Shown in pieces: positions 28,072 through 36,816 of a DNA stretch of 49,017 bases. The notes under the pieces were generated by a model. That model had not been told where the DNA came from. It worked only from the letters and a program-made list of their open reading frames with translations, and ran no database searches. This DNA is from Maribacter sp. (lineage in GTDB: Bacteria > Bacteroidota > Bacteroidia > Flavobacteriales > Flavobacteriaceae), in contig JAAETN010000016.1 of assembly GCA_024228355.1 (NCBI GenBank), positions 1-49,017 on the forward strand, read 5' to 3'. Position numbers and translations under genes: made by a program. How positions within the stretch are numbered: the first letter of the stretch is position 1; each line of letters starts with the position of its first letter.

Positions 28072-28359
28072 ACTTAGTGTGGCTTATGAAGCACTGAAAT
28101 AATAAAATAGAACACATATAAAGGTACCACTTTGTGCATTAATTCTTTGATCAATTCATTTTAAAATAGGCGCCATTTTAAAAAGATTGTTATATATCTT
28201 ATCCTTAAGGTCTGAATGGATTGATTTATTTTAAAAATAAACCATAAACAAGTTTAATACCTGCACGTCTAGCGAATCATTTATAAATTAAAAAGGAGGA
28301 ATAAATCGTGAATCAATTACGTGGTATTATCATTAAAGATAAATGAAAATCACTTTTTT
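28072..28359. other. Gap between the NTF2-like and FAH genes
   Basis: This AT-rich stretch of 288 nt holds no RNA gene or clear terminator. It includes a GGAGG followed 8 nt later by GTG on the plus strand, opening a 12-codon frame (28308-28346) that stops at TGA 28344-28346. Otherwise I see nothing convincing. Confidence 0.35.
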
Positions 28360-28794
28360 TCACAGTTTGTACGCTTGGCGGGCAAGAAGTTTCCAATGGT
28401 CTTTTTTCTTTTGAAAAACCATAAGTACTCCGATTTTTACGTCCGTCATTTTTCCGTCATTGCTCCCCTTAGCTATAAATAAATGCCTTACCACCGCGTT
28501 TTTACCCGAAATATTTATGGTTTGATTCCCCGGATTGATTGAAAGATAATCAAATGACCCATTAAGGACTGCATCAATAAATTCTTCCTGATTTTCGAGT
28601 GTTCCACTAGAATGGCCATATGTTAGATCATTTGTTGTATATAGTTCAAGAAGATGCTTGTTTGGATCTACCATGGCACCATAAAGTGCATTTACTGCCT
28701 TAGAGACGTTCTCCTTTTTTGAATTTACAGATTGGCCATAGCTTGCTAATCCAATAAACATTGATAATACAATAATACTCTTATGGAATTTCAT
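28360..28794 (-). CDS. Secreted NTF2/SnoaL-like protein
   Basis: From the ATG at 28792-28794 the protein has 144 residues with a signal peptide (MKFHKSIIVLSMFIGLASYG, then QS). The frame is open further upstream, but those codons overlap the dehydratase gene and contain no signal. The mature part has the cone-shaped NTF2 pattern: helices at ENVSKAVNALYGAM, then strands around LTYGHSSGTLENQEEFIDAV and VVRHLFIAKGSNDGK, ending HWKLLARQAYKL. Such folds bind small hydrophobic ligands or act as enzymes; the role here is unknown. It lies 22 nt after the dehydratase, so it is probably co-transcribed. Confidence 0.8.
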   Translation of the reverse strand: MKFHKSIIVLSMFIGLASYGQSVNSKKENVSKAVNALYGAMVDPNKHLLELYTTNDLTYGHSSGTLENQEEFIDAVLNGSFDYLSINPGNQTINISGKNAVVRHLFIAKGSNDGKMTDVKIGVLMVFQKKKDHWKLLARQAYKL

Positions 28795-28816
28795 TTGCTT
28801 TTTGTTTAGTTTATTA

Positions 28817-30316
28817 TTAACTATATGTTCTATCATGGGAACGTAATTTGTCCCACTCTTTTGTTGGTGCGAAATAACTTTTGTCTCTTGGGTCAATGTG
28901 TTTCTTCAAGACTTCTTCGTTCAATTCTATTCCCAACCCTGGAGCTGTCAAAGGCACTGTTGCAAAACCTTTATCTATCATTTTGAAATTACCCACTGTT
29001 TTAACCAAATCTTCCCACCAAGGTAAATCAACAGAATGGTGTTCCAGGGCTAAAAAATTCTGGGAGGCAGCTGCACAATGCACACTGGCCATAAACGAAA
29101 CTGGAGTCCCAGCTTGGTGCATAGCCATAGCTATTCCAAATTCTTCGGCGTAATCGGCAATTCTTTTGGTTTCCAAAAGTCCACCAGAAGACGCCAGATC
29201 TGGATGAACGATATCTACCGCCCGCTGTTCAATTAAAGGTTTAAAATCCTTTAAGAGGTAAATATCTTCTCCGGTTGTTGTGGGGGTTTCAATGGCTGTG
29301 GTTATGGTTTTCCATTGTTCCGTATATTGCCATGGCACCATATCCTCAAACCAGGCCAGTCTATATTTTTCAAGTGCTCTGGCCAATCGAATATTATTGT
29401 TCAAATCAAAATGACCATAGTGATCTGTTGAAATAGGTATTTCAAAGCCAACCATATTCCTAACGTTTTCAACAACTTGAGATAACAGGTCCAAGCCCTT
29501 ATCTGTAATCTGTATTTGAGTAAATGGGTGTTTTGTATTCGCATAGGAGGTATCGTTTTTTAAATCTCCCCATTGTGCCAGATTACCTTTGGAATCTTCC
29601 CAGATTTTTCCGTTTACCACTGTTCCAGGCTTTCCTTTAAGTTCCCCGATCGATACATCCATTTTTAACCAAGTATACCCTTGGTCTTTCATGCGAAACT
29701 CAATCAGTCGTTTTTGTTCTTCCGGACTATTTGCCTCTGGCGTATCAGCGTACAATCTTATTCGGTCTCTATATCTTCCTCCGAGCAATTGCCAAGCTGG
29801 AACATTATAGGCTTTGCCACAAAGATCCCAAAGAGCCATTTCCACCGCACATACTCCCCCAGCCTGCCTGGCAGGGCCACCAAACTGCCGAATGCTCTTA
29901 AAAATTCTCTCAACATTACAAGGGTTTTTACCAAGAATACGACTTTTCAACATAAGGGCATACCTAACATCAGCTGCATCCCTTACTTCACCCAGACCAT
30001 AAATACCCTGATTAGTCTCTATTTTGATTATTGCAGTCCCGCCCATCACCTTGGTCAGAACATAGCGCATATCTGTTATCTGCAAATCAGAAGGTGCTGA
30101 AGAACGATTTACCTTTGATGTGGTCTGCGCTATTGTGTCTTCAAACGAATATCCCATAAAACTTGAAAGGGCGATTCCTCCAAGTGCAGTTCTTTTTAAA
30201 AAATTTCTGCGATCTTCTCCTGTTTTTGGACTATCAATTTCTGATTGACGAGCAGCAGTATACGCTTTCTCCTCACTAGTGTTCTTTGCTATTATTTGTT
30301 GTAAAACACTTTTCAT
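28817..30316 (-). CDS. Tat-exported mandelate racemase/muconate lactonizing family dehydratase
   Basis: This 499-residue protein opens with a long n-region and a Tat motif (DRRNFLKRTALGGIAL, R36-R37). The enolase-superfamily barrel follows, with probable metal and catalytic residues in WLKMDVS, ISTDHYGHFDL, WFEDMVPW, TGEDIYL and a late histidine in AMAMHQAGTP. The residue pattern suggests a galactonate- or mannonate-type sugar-acid dehydratase, but I cannot name the substrate. Exported members are unusual, since the family is mostly cytoplasmic. The gene starts 6 nt after the sulfatase stop on the same strand, so the two are linked in one unit. Confidence 0.87.
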   Translation of the reverse strand: MKSVLQQIIAKNTSEEKAYTAARQSEIDSPKTGEDRRNFLKRTALGGIALSSFMGYSFEDTIAQTTSKVNRSSAPSDLQITDMRYVLTKVMGGTAIIKIETNQGIYGLGEVRDAADVRYALMLKSRILGKNPCNVERIFKSIRQFGGPARQAGGVCAVEMALWDLCGKAYNVPAWQLLGGRYRDRIRLYADTPEANSPEEQKRLIEFRMKDQGYTWLKMDVSIGELKGKPGTVVNGKIWEDSKGNLAQWGDLKNDTSYANTKHPFTQIQITDKGLDLLSQVVENVRNMVGFEIPISTDHYGHFDLNNNIRLARALEKYRLAWFEDMVPWQYTEQWKTITTAIETPTTTGEDIYLLKDFKPLIEQRAVDIVHPDLASSGGLLETKRIADYAEEFGIAMAMHQAGTPVSFMASVHCAAASQNFLALEHHSVDLPWWEDLVKTVGNFKMIDKGFATVPLTAPGLGIELNEEVLKKHIDPRDKSYFAPTKEWDKLRSHDRTYS

Positions 30317-30322
30317 TATATT

Positions 30323-31897
30323 TTATTTAGTGAACGTTTTAAGAATTTCCTGCATTACAGGGCTATTGGTATCTAAATCCCCGTATTTTTTTCTTTCTTC
30401 CAATATGGAATATTTCATTTCCTTGATAATTGTAGCATATTCAACATCACCATAGGCATTATGCATTTCTTTGGGATCCTTTTCTAAATCATAAAATTCC
30501 CATTCTGGTTTTGTAATTTCTTTTGATGTCCCTTGCTTTTCCAAATCCTGTCCATAGAAGAATGCCAGTTTGTACCGAGCATTACGTACCCCAAAATGAG
30601 CCGGTCTATCAGGGTGATGCAACCAATACCGATAATACATTTGTTTACGCCAATCTTTTGGTGTTTTACCTTTCAAATTCTCACGAAAACTTTCGCCTTG
30701 AATATATCCTGGTTGCTCAACACCCGCATAATCAGCAATTAAGGCCGCAAAATCGATATTCAAAACAATATCATCTATACGCTGACCGCCTTTAATCTCT
30801 TTCGGATATCGAATTACAAACGGCATTCTGAGCGATTCTTCATAAATCAGTCGTTTATCAAAGAAACCGTGTTCCCCCAAGAAATATCCTTGGTCGGCCG
30901 TATAGACCACAATAGTGTTATCGGCAATATCCTCACTTTCAAGATAATCCAACAACTTTCCGATATTATCATCTATTGCGGCACCACATCTCATAAAATC
31001 CTTGACTAGTTTTTGGTAAATCTTTTTTCGCTTTTGAATACTGTCCAAATCATCCAGTGGATAAGGCAAACCTGGATAGGAAGTCCAAAACTTGTCAGGA
31101 TTTTTAGTGGCACTTTCCCATCTTTTTCCTAACCGTTCCAAGGTTTGCCCATGAAAAGTACGCCCCGTATTTTCCTGGTCAAAATCCAATAATGACTCCG
31201 GTTCTGGAATGTCCACATTATTATAAAGATCCTTGAACCTTTCAGGATATTCAAAAGGTTCGTGGGTCGCCTTAAAATTACAGAACATCAAAAATGGCTT
31301 TTTCTTATCCCGTTTTTTAAGATGCTCTATTGTCAAGTTTGTGATTACATCTGTACTGAAACCTTGGTACACCTGACCTGTGGTACTATTATGTCCATCT
31401 GTCCAATTGCTCTCTGTCTTCAGGATTGGGTCCCAATATCTTCCTTGTCCAGGCAGTACGTTGTAGTAATCAAAACCCTCAGGTTTGCCGACTAAATGCC
31501 ATTTTCCAATGACAGCGGTCTGGTAGCCATTTTCCGATAGGGTCCTAGCGATATTAGGATGGTTTCTCGGTAAAGGCTCACTAAGGGTATACACTTGATT
31601 TACATGGCTGTATTGTCCTGTTAAAATACTCCCCCTACTTGGTGTACAAATACTATTGGTACAAAAAGCATTGTTCAACACCATCCCTTCTGAGGCAAGC
31701 CTATCTATGCTTTTGTTTTCGACATAATCGGCCAATAGCCCTCCGTAAATGCCCCAAGCCTGTGAAGTGTGATCATCTGAAAGAACAAACAGAATGTTTG
31801 GCTGTTCTTTTTCTGTTACTTGACGCTCTGCCTTTGATACACAAGCACTTACTACTAGAACCATTAGCAATGCAAGATTTTTCCAAATTCTATTCAT
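30323..31897 (-). CDS. Sulfatase (formylglycine-type lipoprotein)
   Basis: From the ATG at 31895-31897 the protein has 524 residues with a lipoprotein signal (LVVSAC, cysteine 19). The type I sulfatase signature is C84-T-P-S-R in NSICTPSRGSILTG, where the cysteine is converted to formylglycine; D41 and D42 in LSDDHTSQAW belong to the calcium site. Other family segments include ADQGYFLGEHGFFDKRL. By family it cleaves sulfate esters; the substrate could be a sulfated algal or host glycan. It is the first gene of the minus-strand catabolic unit and diverges from the metal efflux genes. No sulfatase-activating enzyme is present. Confidence 0.93.
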   Translation of the reverse strand: MNRIWKNLALLMVLVVSACVSKAERQVTEKEQPNILFVLSDDHTSQAWGIYGGLLADYVENKSIDRLASEGMVLNNAFCTNSICTPSRGSILTGQYSHVNQVYTLSEPLPRNHPNIARTLSENGYQTAVIGKWHLVGKPEGFDYYNVLPGQGRYWDPILKTESNWTDGHNSTTGQVYQGFSTDVITNLTIEHLKKRDKKKPFLMFCNFKATHEPFEYPERFKDLYNNVDIPEPESLLDFDQENTGRTFHGQTLERLGKRWESATKNPDKFWTSYPGLPYPLDDLDSIQKRKKIYQKLVKDFMRCGAAIDDNIGKLLDYLESEDIADNTIVVYTADQGYFLGEHGFFDKRLIYEESLRMPFVIRYPKEIKGGQRIDDIVLNIDFAALIADYAGVEQPGYIQGESFRENLKGKTPKDWRKQMYYRYWLHHPDRPAHFGVRNARYKLAFFYGQDLEKQGTSKEITKPEWEFYDLEKDPKEMHNAYGDVEYATIIKEMKYSILEERKKYGDLDTNSPVMQEILKTFTK

Positions 31898-32016
31898 TAT
31901 AATCAACTGTTATATGTTTTATCAATTATCAAACAATATAAAAAAGAAATACCTTATAAGGCTAATCTATCTTTGATATCTCACAAAATTGAAATAATCA
32001 GTATCTTTACGGTCTT

Positions 32017-32415
32017 ATGGCCAAGGTTTTTTCAATAGCGTTATCTTTTCTAGTTCTCTTCCAAAGTTTTAATTTGGATTTAGGGGATTTAGCCCATATT
32101 GATGATCTTTTGGAACATGCGGAATTTCACTCTGAAAAATACGGTGATAATTTTATTGTCTTTATTTCAAAGCATTATGGTGAATTGCAGGAAGAACATT
32201 CGCAAGACCATCGTGAAGAACAAAAAGAACATGAAGAACTGCCATTTACAAATCACTGCTGTTCTCATGTATTTACCGACTATGTCTGTAACAAATTTCA
32301 ACTACCTCTACTAAAAACAGGCCCTATAGCTGATTATACGGCCAATTTTTATTATTTGGACAACTACTCCTCATTTGAAAAATTTGATATTTTTCAACCT
32401 CCTAAACAGGCATAA
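32017..32415 (+). CDS. Small His/Cys-rich secreted protein upstream of RND pump
   Basis: The protein has 132 residues. The first 18 (MAKVFSIALSFLVLFQSF) form a signal peptide or anchor. The middle is packed with His and acidic residues (YGELQEEHSQDHREEQKEHEE), followed by NHCCSHVFTDYVCNKF, which holds three cysteines and two histidines. The composition fits metal binding, and the position directly ahead of the CzcA-type gene, 69 nt away, supports it. I do not know a named family. A TATCTTTA sequence eight bases before the ATG resembles a -7 box with one mismatch. Confidence 0.72.
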   Translation: MAKVFSIALSFLVLFQSFNLDLGDLAHIDDLLEHAEFHSEKYGDNFIVFISKHYGELQEEHSQDHREEQKEHEELPFTNHCCSHVFTDYVCNKFQLPLLKTGPIADYTANFYYLDNYSSFEKFDIFQPPKQA

Positions 32416-32433
32416 TCCCAATTTGATTTAGTT

Positions 32434-32458
32434 CATCGACTGTAACTATCAGTTGATG
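32434..32458 (+). promoter_or_regulatory. Hairpin between the His/Cys-rich gene and the RND gene
   Basis: CATCGACTG (32434-32442) pairs with CAGTTGATG (32450-32458) over nine bases with one G-T pair and a 7-nt loop. A short T-rich stretch follows. It could be a weak terminator or attenuator, or a processing site that lets the first gene be made in excess of the pump. Confidence 0.4.
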
Positions 32459-32484
32459 TTTTGTATCACTCTTATTTTAGGATT

Positions 32485-35400
32485 ATGTTATCTAAAGTTA
32501 TACGATTTAGCATAAAGAATAAACTGATTGTTCTTTTACTTACACTTTTCATAGTTTTCTTTGGGATTTATTCCCTGACCCAAATTTCGATTGGTGCTGT
32601 TCCTGATGTGACCAATAACCAGGTGCAGGTTCTTACTACCTCGCAGAACCTTTCTACCCAGGATATTGAACAATTCATTACCTATCCTGTTGAACTCGAA
32701 ATGGCCAATTTGCCAGGGGTTGTAGAGATTCGCTCGATTTCAAAATTTGGTTTGTCTGTAGTAACCATAGTTTTTGAAGATGATATGGGTACCTATTTAC
32801 CACGTCAGCTGATCGCGGAAAAAATAAAATCTGCCACGGAAAAAATCCCAGAAGGATTCGGAACCCCGGAAATGGGGCCCATTACTACTGGCTTAGGTGA
32901 AATATACCAGTATATTCTAGATACGAAACCAGGGTATAAAGACCAATACTCCGCGATGGACTTGCGTACGATCCAAGATTGGATTGTAAAACGCCAGCTT
33001 TCAGGTATTCCCGGTGTCGTAGAGGTAAATACCTGGGGAGGTCTTTTAAAACAATATGAAGTAGCGATAAAAACCGAAAAACTAAATGCAATGAATATAA
33101 CCGTTGCCGAAGTTTTTGAAGCACTGGAAAACAATAACAGTGTTGCTGGGGGCGGTTATATTGAAAAGACCAATCAGGCATTCTTTATCCGTGGTGAAGG
33201 ACTAATTACTTCATTAACGGATATTGAGAATATTGTAGTCAAAAATGTAGACGGTATCCCTGTTTATATAAAAAATATTGCCAAAGTTGGCTTTGGCAGC
33301 GCAACACGATTTGGCGCTATTACGGGTAATGGTGAAGGTGAAAAAGTGCTTGGACAAGTCATGATGCTCAAAGATGCCAATTCAAAAAAGGTAATAGATG
33401 CCGTGAAGGAGCGTGTTGCCTCTATTTCCAAAACACTGCCAGAAGGTGTTTATATAAACCCATTTTTAGAGCGTAGTGAGTTAATTGCCAAAACAACATT
33501 GACAGTTGCAGAGAACCTCATTTTAGGCTGTTTGATCGTAGTTTTTGTTGTAGTGCTTCTCCTTGGTAATCTTAGGTCGGGTTTGGTTGTCGCTTCTGTG
33601 ATTCCGTTATGCCTTTTATTTGCACTCTCTTTTATGTACTTATTTGGAGTCGATGCAAATTTAATGAGTCTTGGGGCCATAGACTTTGGAATCATCATTG
33701 ATGGCGCAGTGATTATTGTTGAATTTATTGCCTTTCAGATTACTTCCAAAAGATTGGAACTTGGTCGTATGTCGGCAGAAGATATAACCAATGCCAAGGA
33801 CGAAATCACCTTTAACAGTGCCTCCAAAATGATGAATTCCGCCATTTTCGGGCAACTTATTATCCTAATAGTTTTCATTCCTATCTTATCACTAAGTGGT
33901 GTTGAAGGTAAAATGTTCAAACCCATGGCCTTGACTTTTAGTTTTGCCTTGATTGGTGCCATGCTGTTGTGCTTTACCTATGTCCCAGTTATTTCCTCAT
34001 TGATTTTAAGGCCAACCAGGGTATCGGACAAAAATATTTCCGTTCGTTTAATGCGATTTCTAAATTTAGTCTATGAACCTGTTATTCATTGGGCATTGGC
34101 GAGTAAAAAGTTGGTAATGGGCCTTGCAACGATGCTCTTGGTATTTTCTATTTATCTTTTTACAACTATGGGCGGGGAATTTGTTCCTACATTGGATGAA
34201 GGTGATTTTGTAATTCAGCCCATTCTAAAGACAGGTACTTCTTTGAGCAAGACCATAGAGACAACCACAAGAATTGAAAAAATATTGTTGGAGGAATTTC
34301 CTGAGGTAGATCAGGTGGTCACGAGAATCGGTGCGGCCGAAGTCCCTACAGATCCAATGTCTATGGAGGAAACCGATGTCATCATAACCCTTAAACCTAA
34401 GAAGCAATGGGTGTCAGCTTCTTCAAAAGATGAACTAGCCGATAAATTCAAGGAAGCCTTGGGCATCATTCCTGGAATGGAAGTTGAGTTTACCCAACCT
34501 ATTGAAATGCGTTTTAATGAGCTTATCACGGGTGTACGTGCCGATATCGCCATTAAGATATTTGGCGAGGATTTAGAGGTCCTTAACAAGAAAGGAAACG
34601 AAATAAGAAGTTTGGTCGAAGGCGTTGAAGGTGCTGCTGATATAAGTGTAGAGAAAATTGTAGGATTGCCACAAATGAATATAAAGTACCAACGCGCTAA
34701 AATCGCCCGTTATGGATTGAATATCAATGATTTGAACAAACTCATTGCAATGGGATTTGCAGGCACCAATTTGGGTAGCGTCTTTGAAGGTGAAAAGCGA
34801 TTCGACCTTACTTTACGCTTGGATGAAAATAGTAGAAAGGATATAGATGACATTAAGAACCTTTATGTGGATCTTCCCTCAGGAGGAAAGATTCCGTTAA
34901 GTGAACTTGCGCATATTTCATATACAAAAGGGGCTGCCAAAATATCAAGGGATGATACCAAACGCAGAATCGTGGTAGGTATCAATGTTCGTAACCGCGA
35001 CCTGCAATCTGTGGTAACTGATGTTCAAAACCGAATTGAATCGAACATCAAACTGCCTGTAGGTTATAGCATTACCTATGGAGGTCAATTTGAAAACCTA
35101 CAAAGTGCCAAAGACCGCTTGAAAATTGCTGTACCCATTGCTTTGATATTGATTTTCTTTTTACTCTTTTTTGCCTTTGAATCGGTAAAAGAGGCGCTGA
35201 TGATATACTCCGCAATCCCTCTGGCAGCAGTAGGTGGAGTGCTTTTCTTATGGATAAGGGATATGCCCTTTAGTATTTCTGCTGGGGTTGGCTTTATTGC
35301 CCTTTTCGGAATAGCAGTTCTCAATGGTATTGTTCTGATAGAACATTTTAAAGAATTAAAGCGTCAGGGTATGATAGATATTGAAGCACGTATAAAACAA

Positions 35401-36816
35401 GGGGCTAAAGATCGTTTAAGAGCTGTTCTTTTGACTGCATCAGCCGCGGCTTTGGGTTTCTTGCCTATGGCGATTTCAACAAGCGCGGGCGCTGAAGTGC
35501 AAAGACCCTTGGCAACAGTTGTAATTGGTGGACTTATATCGGCCACCCTACTAACTTTGGTTGTTTTGCCAGTATTATACGCGATCTTCGATTCAAAAAT
35601 TGAACTTAAGAAAATGATTAAAAAGAAACCAGGAAAAGGTATTGCCATTTTCCTATTACTCCTTGCCTTCAATGCGAACGCCCAAGAAGGAGGATTGAGC
35701 TTTGATGAAGTAAGGGCCTTAGCGTTGGAAAACAATGCGGGACTAAAAGCTGCTGCACTGAAAGTCAAGGAATCTGAAGCTCTTGTCAGTAGCGCATTTA
35801 ATTTTGATAAGACCGGAGTCTACTATCAATTTGACGAGAATAATCTGGCTTTCAATAATGAGCCTCTGAAGGTATATGGCATTCAACAAAGTATAATGTT
35901 CCCTACAATTTATTTCGCTAGCAAACGCATTAATAAAGCGACTATGAGAATGGAGCAAAATCATTACGAAATGCTGAAACAAGGTCTTGAACGTAAAATT
36001 GCTTCGGCCTATTATCAATTAATATATTTCAGGGAAAAGAAACAAGTCTATGCGTATTTGGATAGCATTTATCAAAAATTCGCCCATGCTTCACAACGTA
36101 GGTTCGAATTGGGTGAAACCAATTATCTGGAAAAAATCACGGCCCAAGCCAAACAAAAAGAGTTACGAGCACACTTTAATCAAGTCAGGGAAGATGTTGC
36201 AATTGCCTATGCGCAATTGCAAAAAATCACACAGGTCGAAGAACAGTTAAATATTGCTTTGACGCCCCTGCATAAATTGGAATTACTGCAAAAAGATATT
36301 TCACAAAATGCCGGCATTGCCCTATATGACGAAAGAAATTCGCTTTTCAAGGCAAAAAGTGGTTTTGAAAAGCAGCAATTACTTCCCGATATAAGTTTTG
36401 ACTATTTCCAGGGAACCAATACTGGCTTGGGCGAGAACTTGTACGGGTATCAAGTAGGGCTCAAAATACCCCTGTTCTTTAGTGGTAATGCCTCAAGAAT
36501 TAAAGCGGCTAATATTGCCAAAAATATAGCTATTGAAGAATCACTTGACTATAAAAACCAATTACTCCTAAAACATGAACGACTAATGGGACAGCTTCGG
36601 AAATATGAAGAAGCCTTGAACTATTATGAAGGCGATGGCCAAAATCTATCTAATGAAATACTTAAAACGGCCACTTTAAGCTTTCAAAACGGGGAAATTG
36701 ATTTTTTCCAGTATATACAAAGTTTGGAGAATGCTTATACGATTACACTCTCCTTTTTGGAAAACCTCAATAATTATAATCAAACGGTCATTGCCCTAAA
36801 TTATCTGACATTATGA
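32485..36816 (+). CDS. CzcA-type heavy-metal RND efflux pump fused to a TolC-like domain
   Basis: From the ATG at 32485 the protein has 1443 residues. Residues 1 to about 1040 are a complete heavy-metal RND pump; transmembrane helix 4 carries D400-FGIII-D406-GAVIIV-E413, the charge pattern of CzcA (Zn/Co/Ni) types rather than Cu/Ag pumps. After a lysine-rich stretch comes a signal-peptide-like segment (IAIFLLLLAFNANA, 1053-1066), then about 375 residues of TolC-like outer-membrane factor (LSFDEVRALALENNAGLKAA onward). Such fusions occur in Bacteroidota. The gene ends with ATGA, overlapping the adaptor gene. By family it exports metal cations across both membranes. Confidence 0.93.
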   Translation: MLSKVIRFSIKNKLIVLLLTLFIVFFGIYSLTQISIGAVPDVTNNQVQVLTTSQNLSTQDIEQFITYPVELEMANLPGVVEIRSISKFGLSVVTIVFEDDMGTYLPRQLIAEKIKSATEKIPEGFGTPEMGPITTGLGEIYQYILDTKPGYKDQYSAMDLRTIQDWIVKRQLSGIPGVVEVNTWGGLLKQYEVAIKTEKLNAMNITVAEVFEALENNNSVAGGGYIEKTNQAFFIRGEGLITSLTDIENIVVKNVDGIPVYIKNIAKVGFGSATRFGAITGNGEGEKVLGQVMMLKDANSKKVIDAVKERVASISKTLPEGVYINPFLERSELIAKTTLTVAENLILGCLIVVFVVVLLLGNLRSGLVVASVIPLCLLFALSFMYLFGVDANLMSLGAIDFGIIIDGAVIIVEFIAFQITSKRLELGRMSAEDITNAKDEITFNSASKMMNSAIFGQLIILIVFIPILSLSGVEGKMFKPMALTFSFALIGAMLLCFTYVPVISSLILRPTRVSDKNISVRLMRFLNLVYEPVIHWALASKKLVMGLATMLLVFSIYLFTTMGGEFVPTLDEGDFVIQPILKTGTSLSKTIETTTRIEKILLEEFPEVDQVVTRIGAAEVPTDPMSMEETDVIITLKPKKQWVSASSKDELADKFKEALGIIPGMEVEFTQPIEMRFNELITGVRADIAIKIFGEDLEVLNKKGNEIRSLVEGVEGAADISVEKIVGLPQMNIKYQRAKIARYGLNINDLNKLIAMGFAGTNLGSVFEGEKRFDLTLRLDENSRKDIDDIKNLYVDLPSGGKIPLSELAHISYTKGAAKISRDDTKRRIVVGINVRNRDLQSVVTDVQNRIESNIKLPVGYSITYGGQFENLQSAKDRLKIAVPIALILIFFLLFFAFESVKEALMIYSAIPLAAVGGVLFLWIRDMPFSISAGVGFIALFGIAVLNGIVLIEHFKELKRQGMIDIEARIKQGAKDRLRAVLLTASAAALGFLPMAISTSAGAEVQRPLATVVIGGLISATLLTLVVLPVLYAIFDSKIELKKMIKKKPGKGIAIFLLLLAFNANAQEGGLSFDEVRALALENNAGLKAAALKVKESEALVSSAFNFDKTGVYYQFDENNLAFNNEPLKVYGIQQSIMFPTIYFASKRINKATMRMEQNHYEMLKQGLERKIASAYYQLIYFREKKQVYAYLDSIYQKFAHASQRRFELGETNYLEKITAQAKQKELRAHFNQVREDVAIAYAQLQKITQVEEQLNIALTPLHKLELLQKDISQNAGIALYDERNSLFKAKSGFEKQQLLPDISFDYFQGTNTGLGENLYGYQVGLKIPLFFSGNASRIKAANIAKNIAIEESLDYKNQLLLKHERLMGQLRKYEEALNYYEGDGQNLSNEILKTATLSFQNGEIDFFQYIQSLENAYTITLSFLENLNNYNQTVIALNYLTL

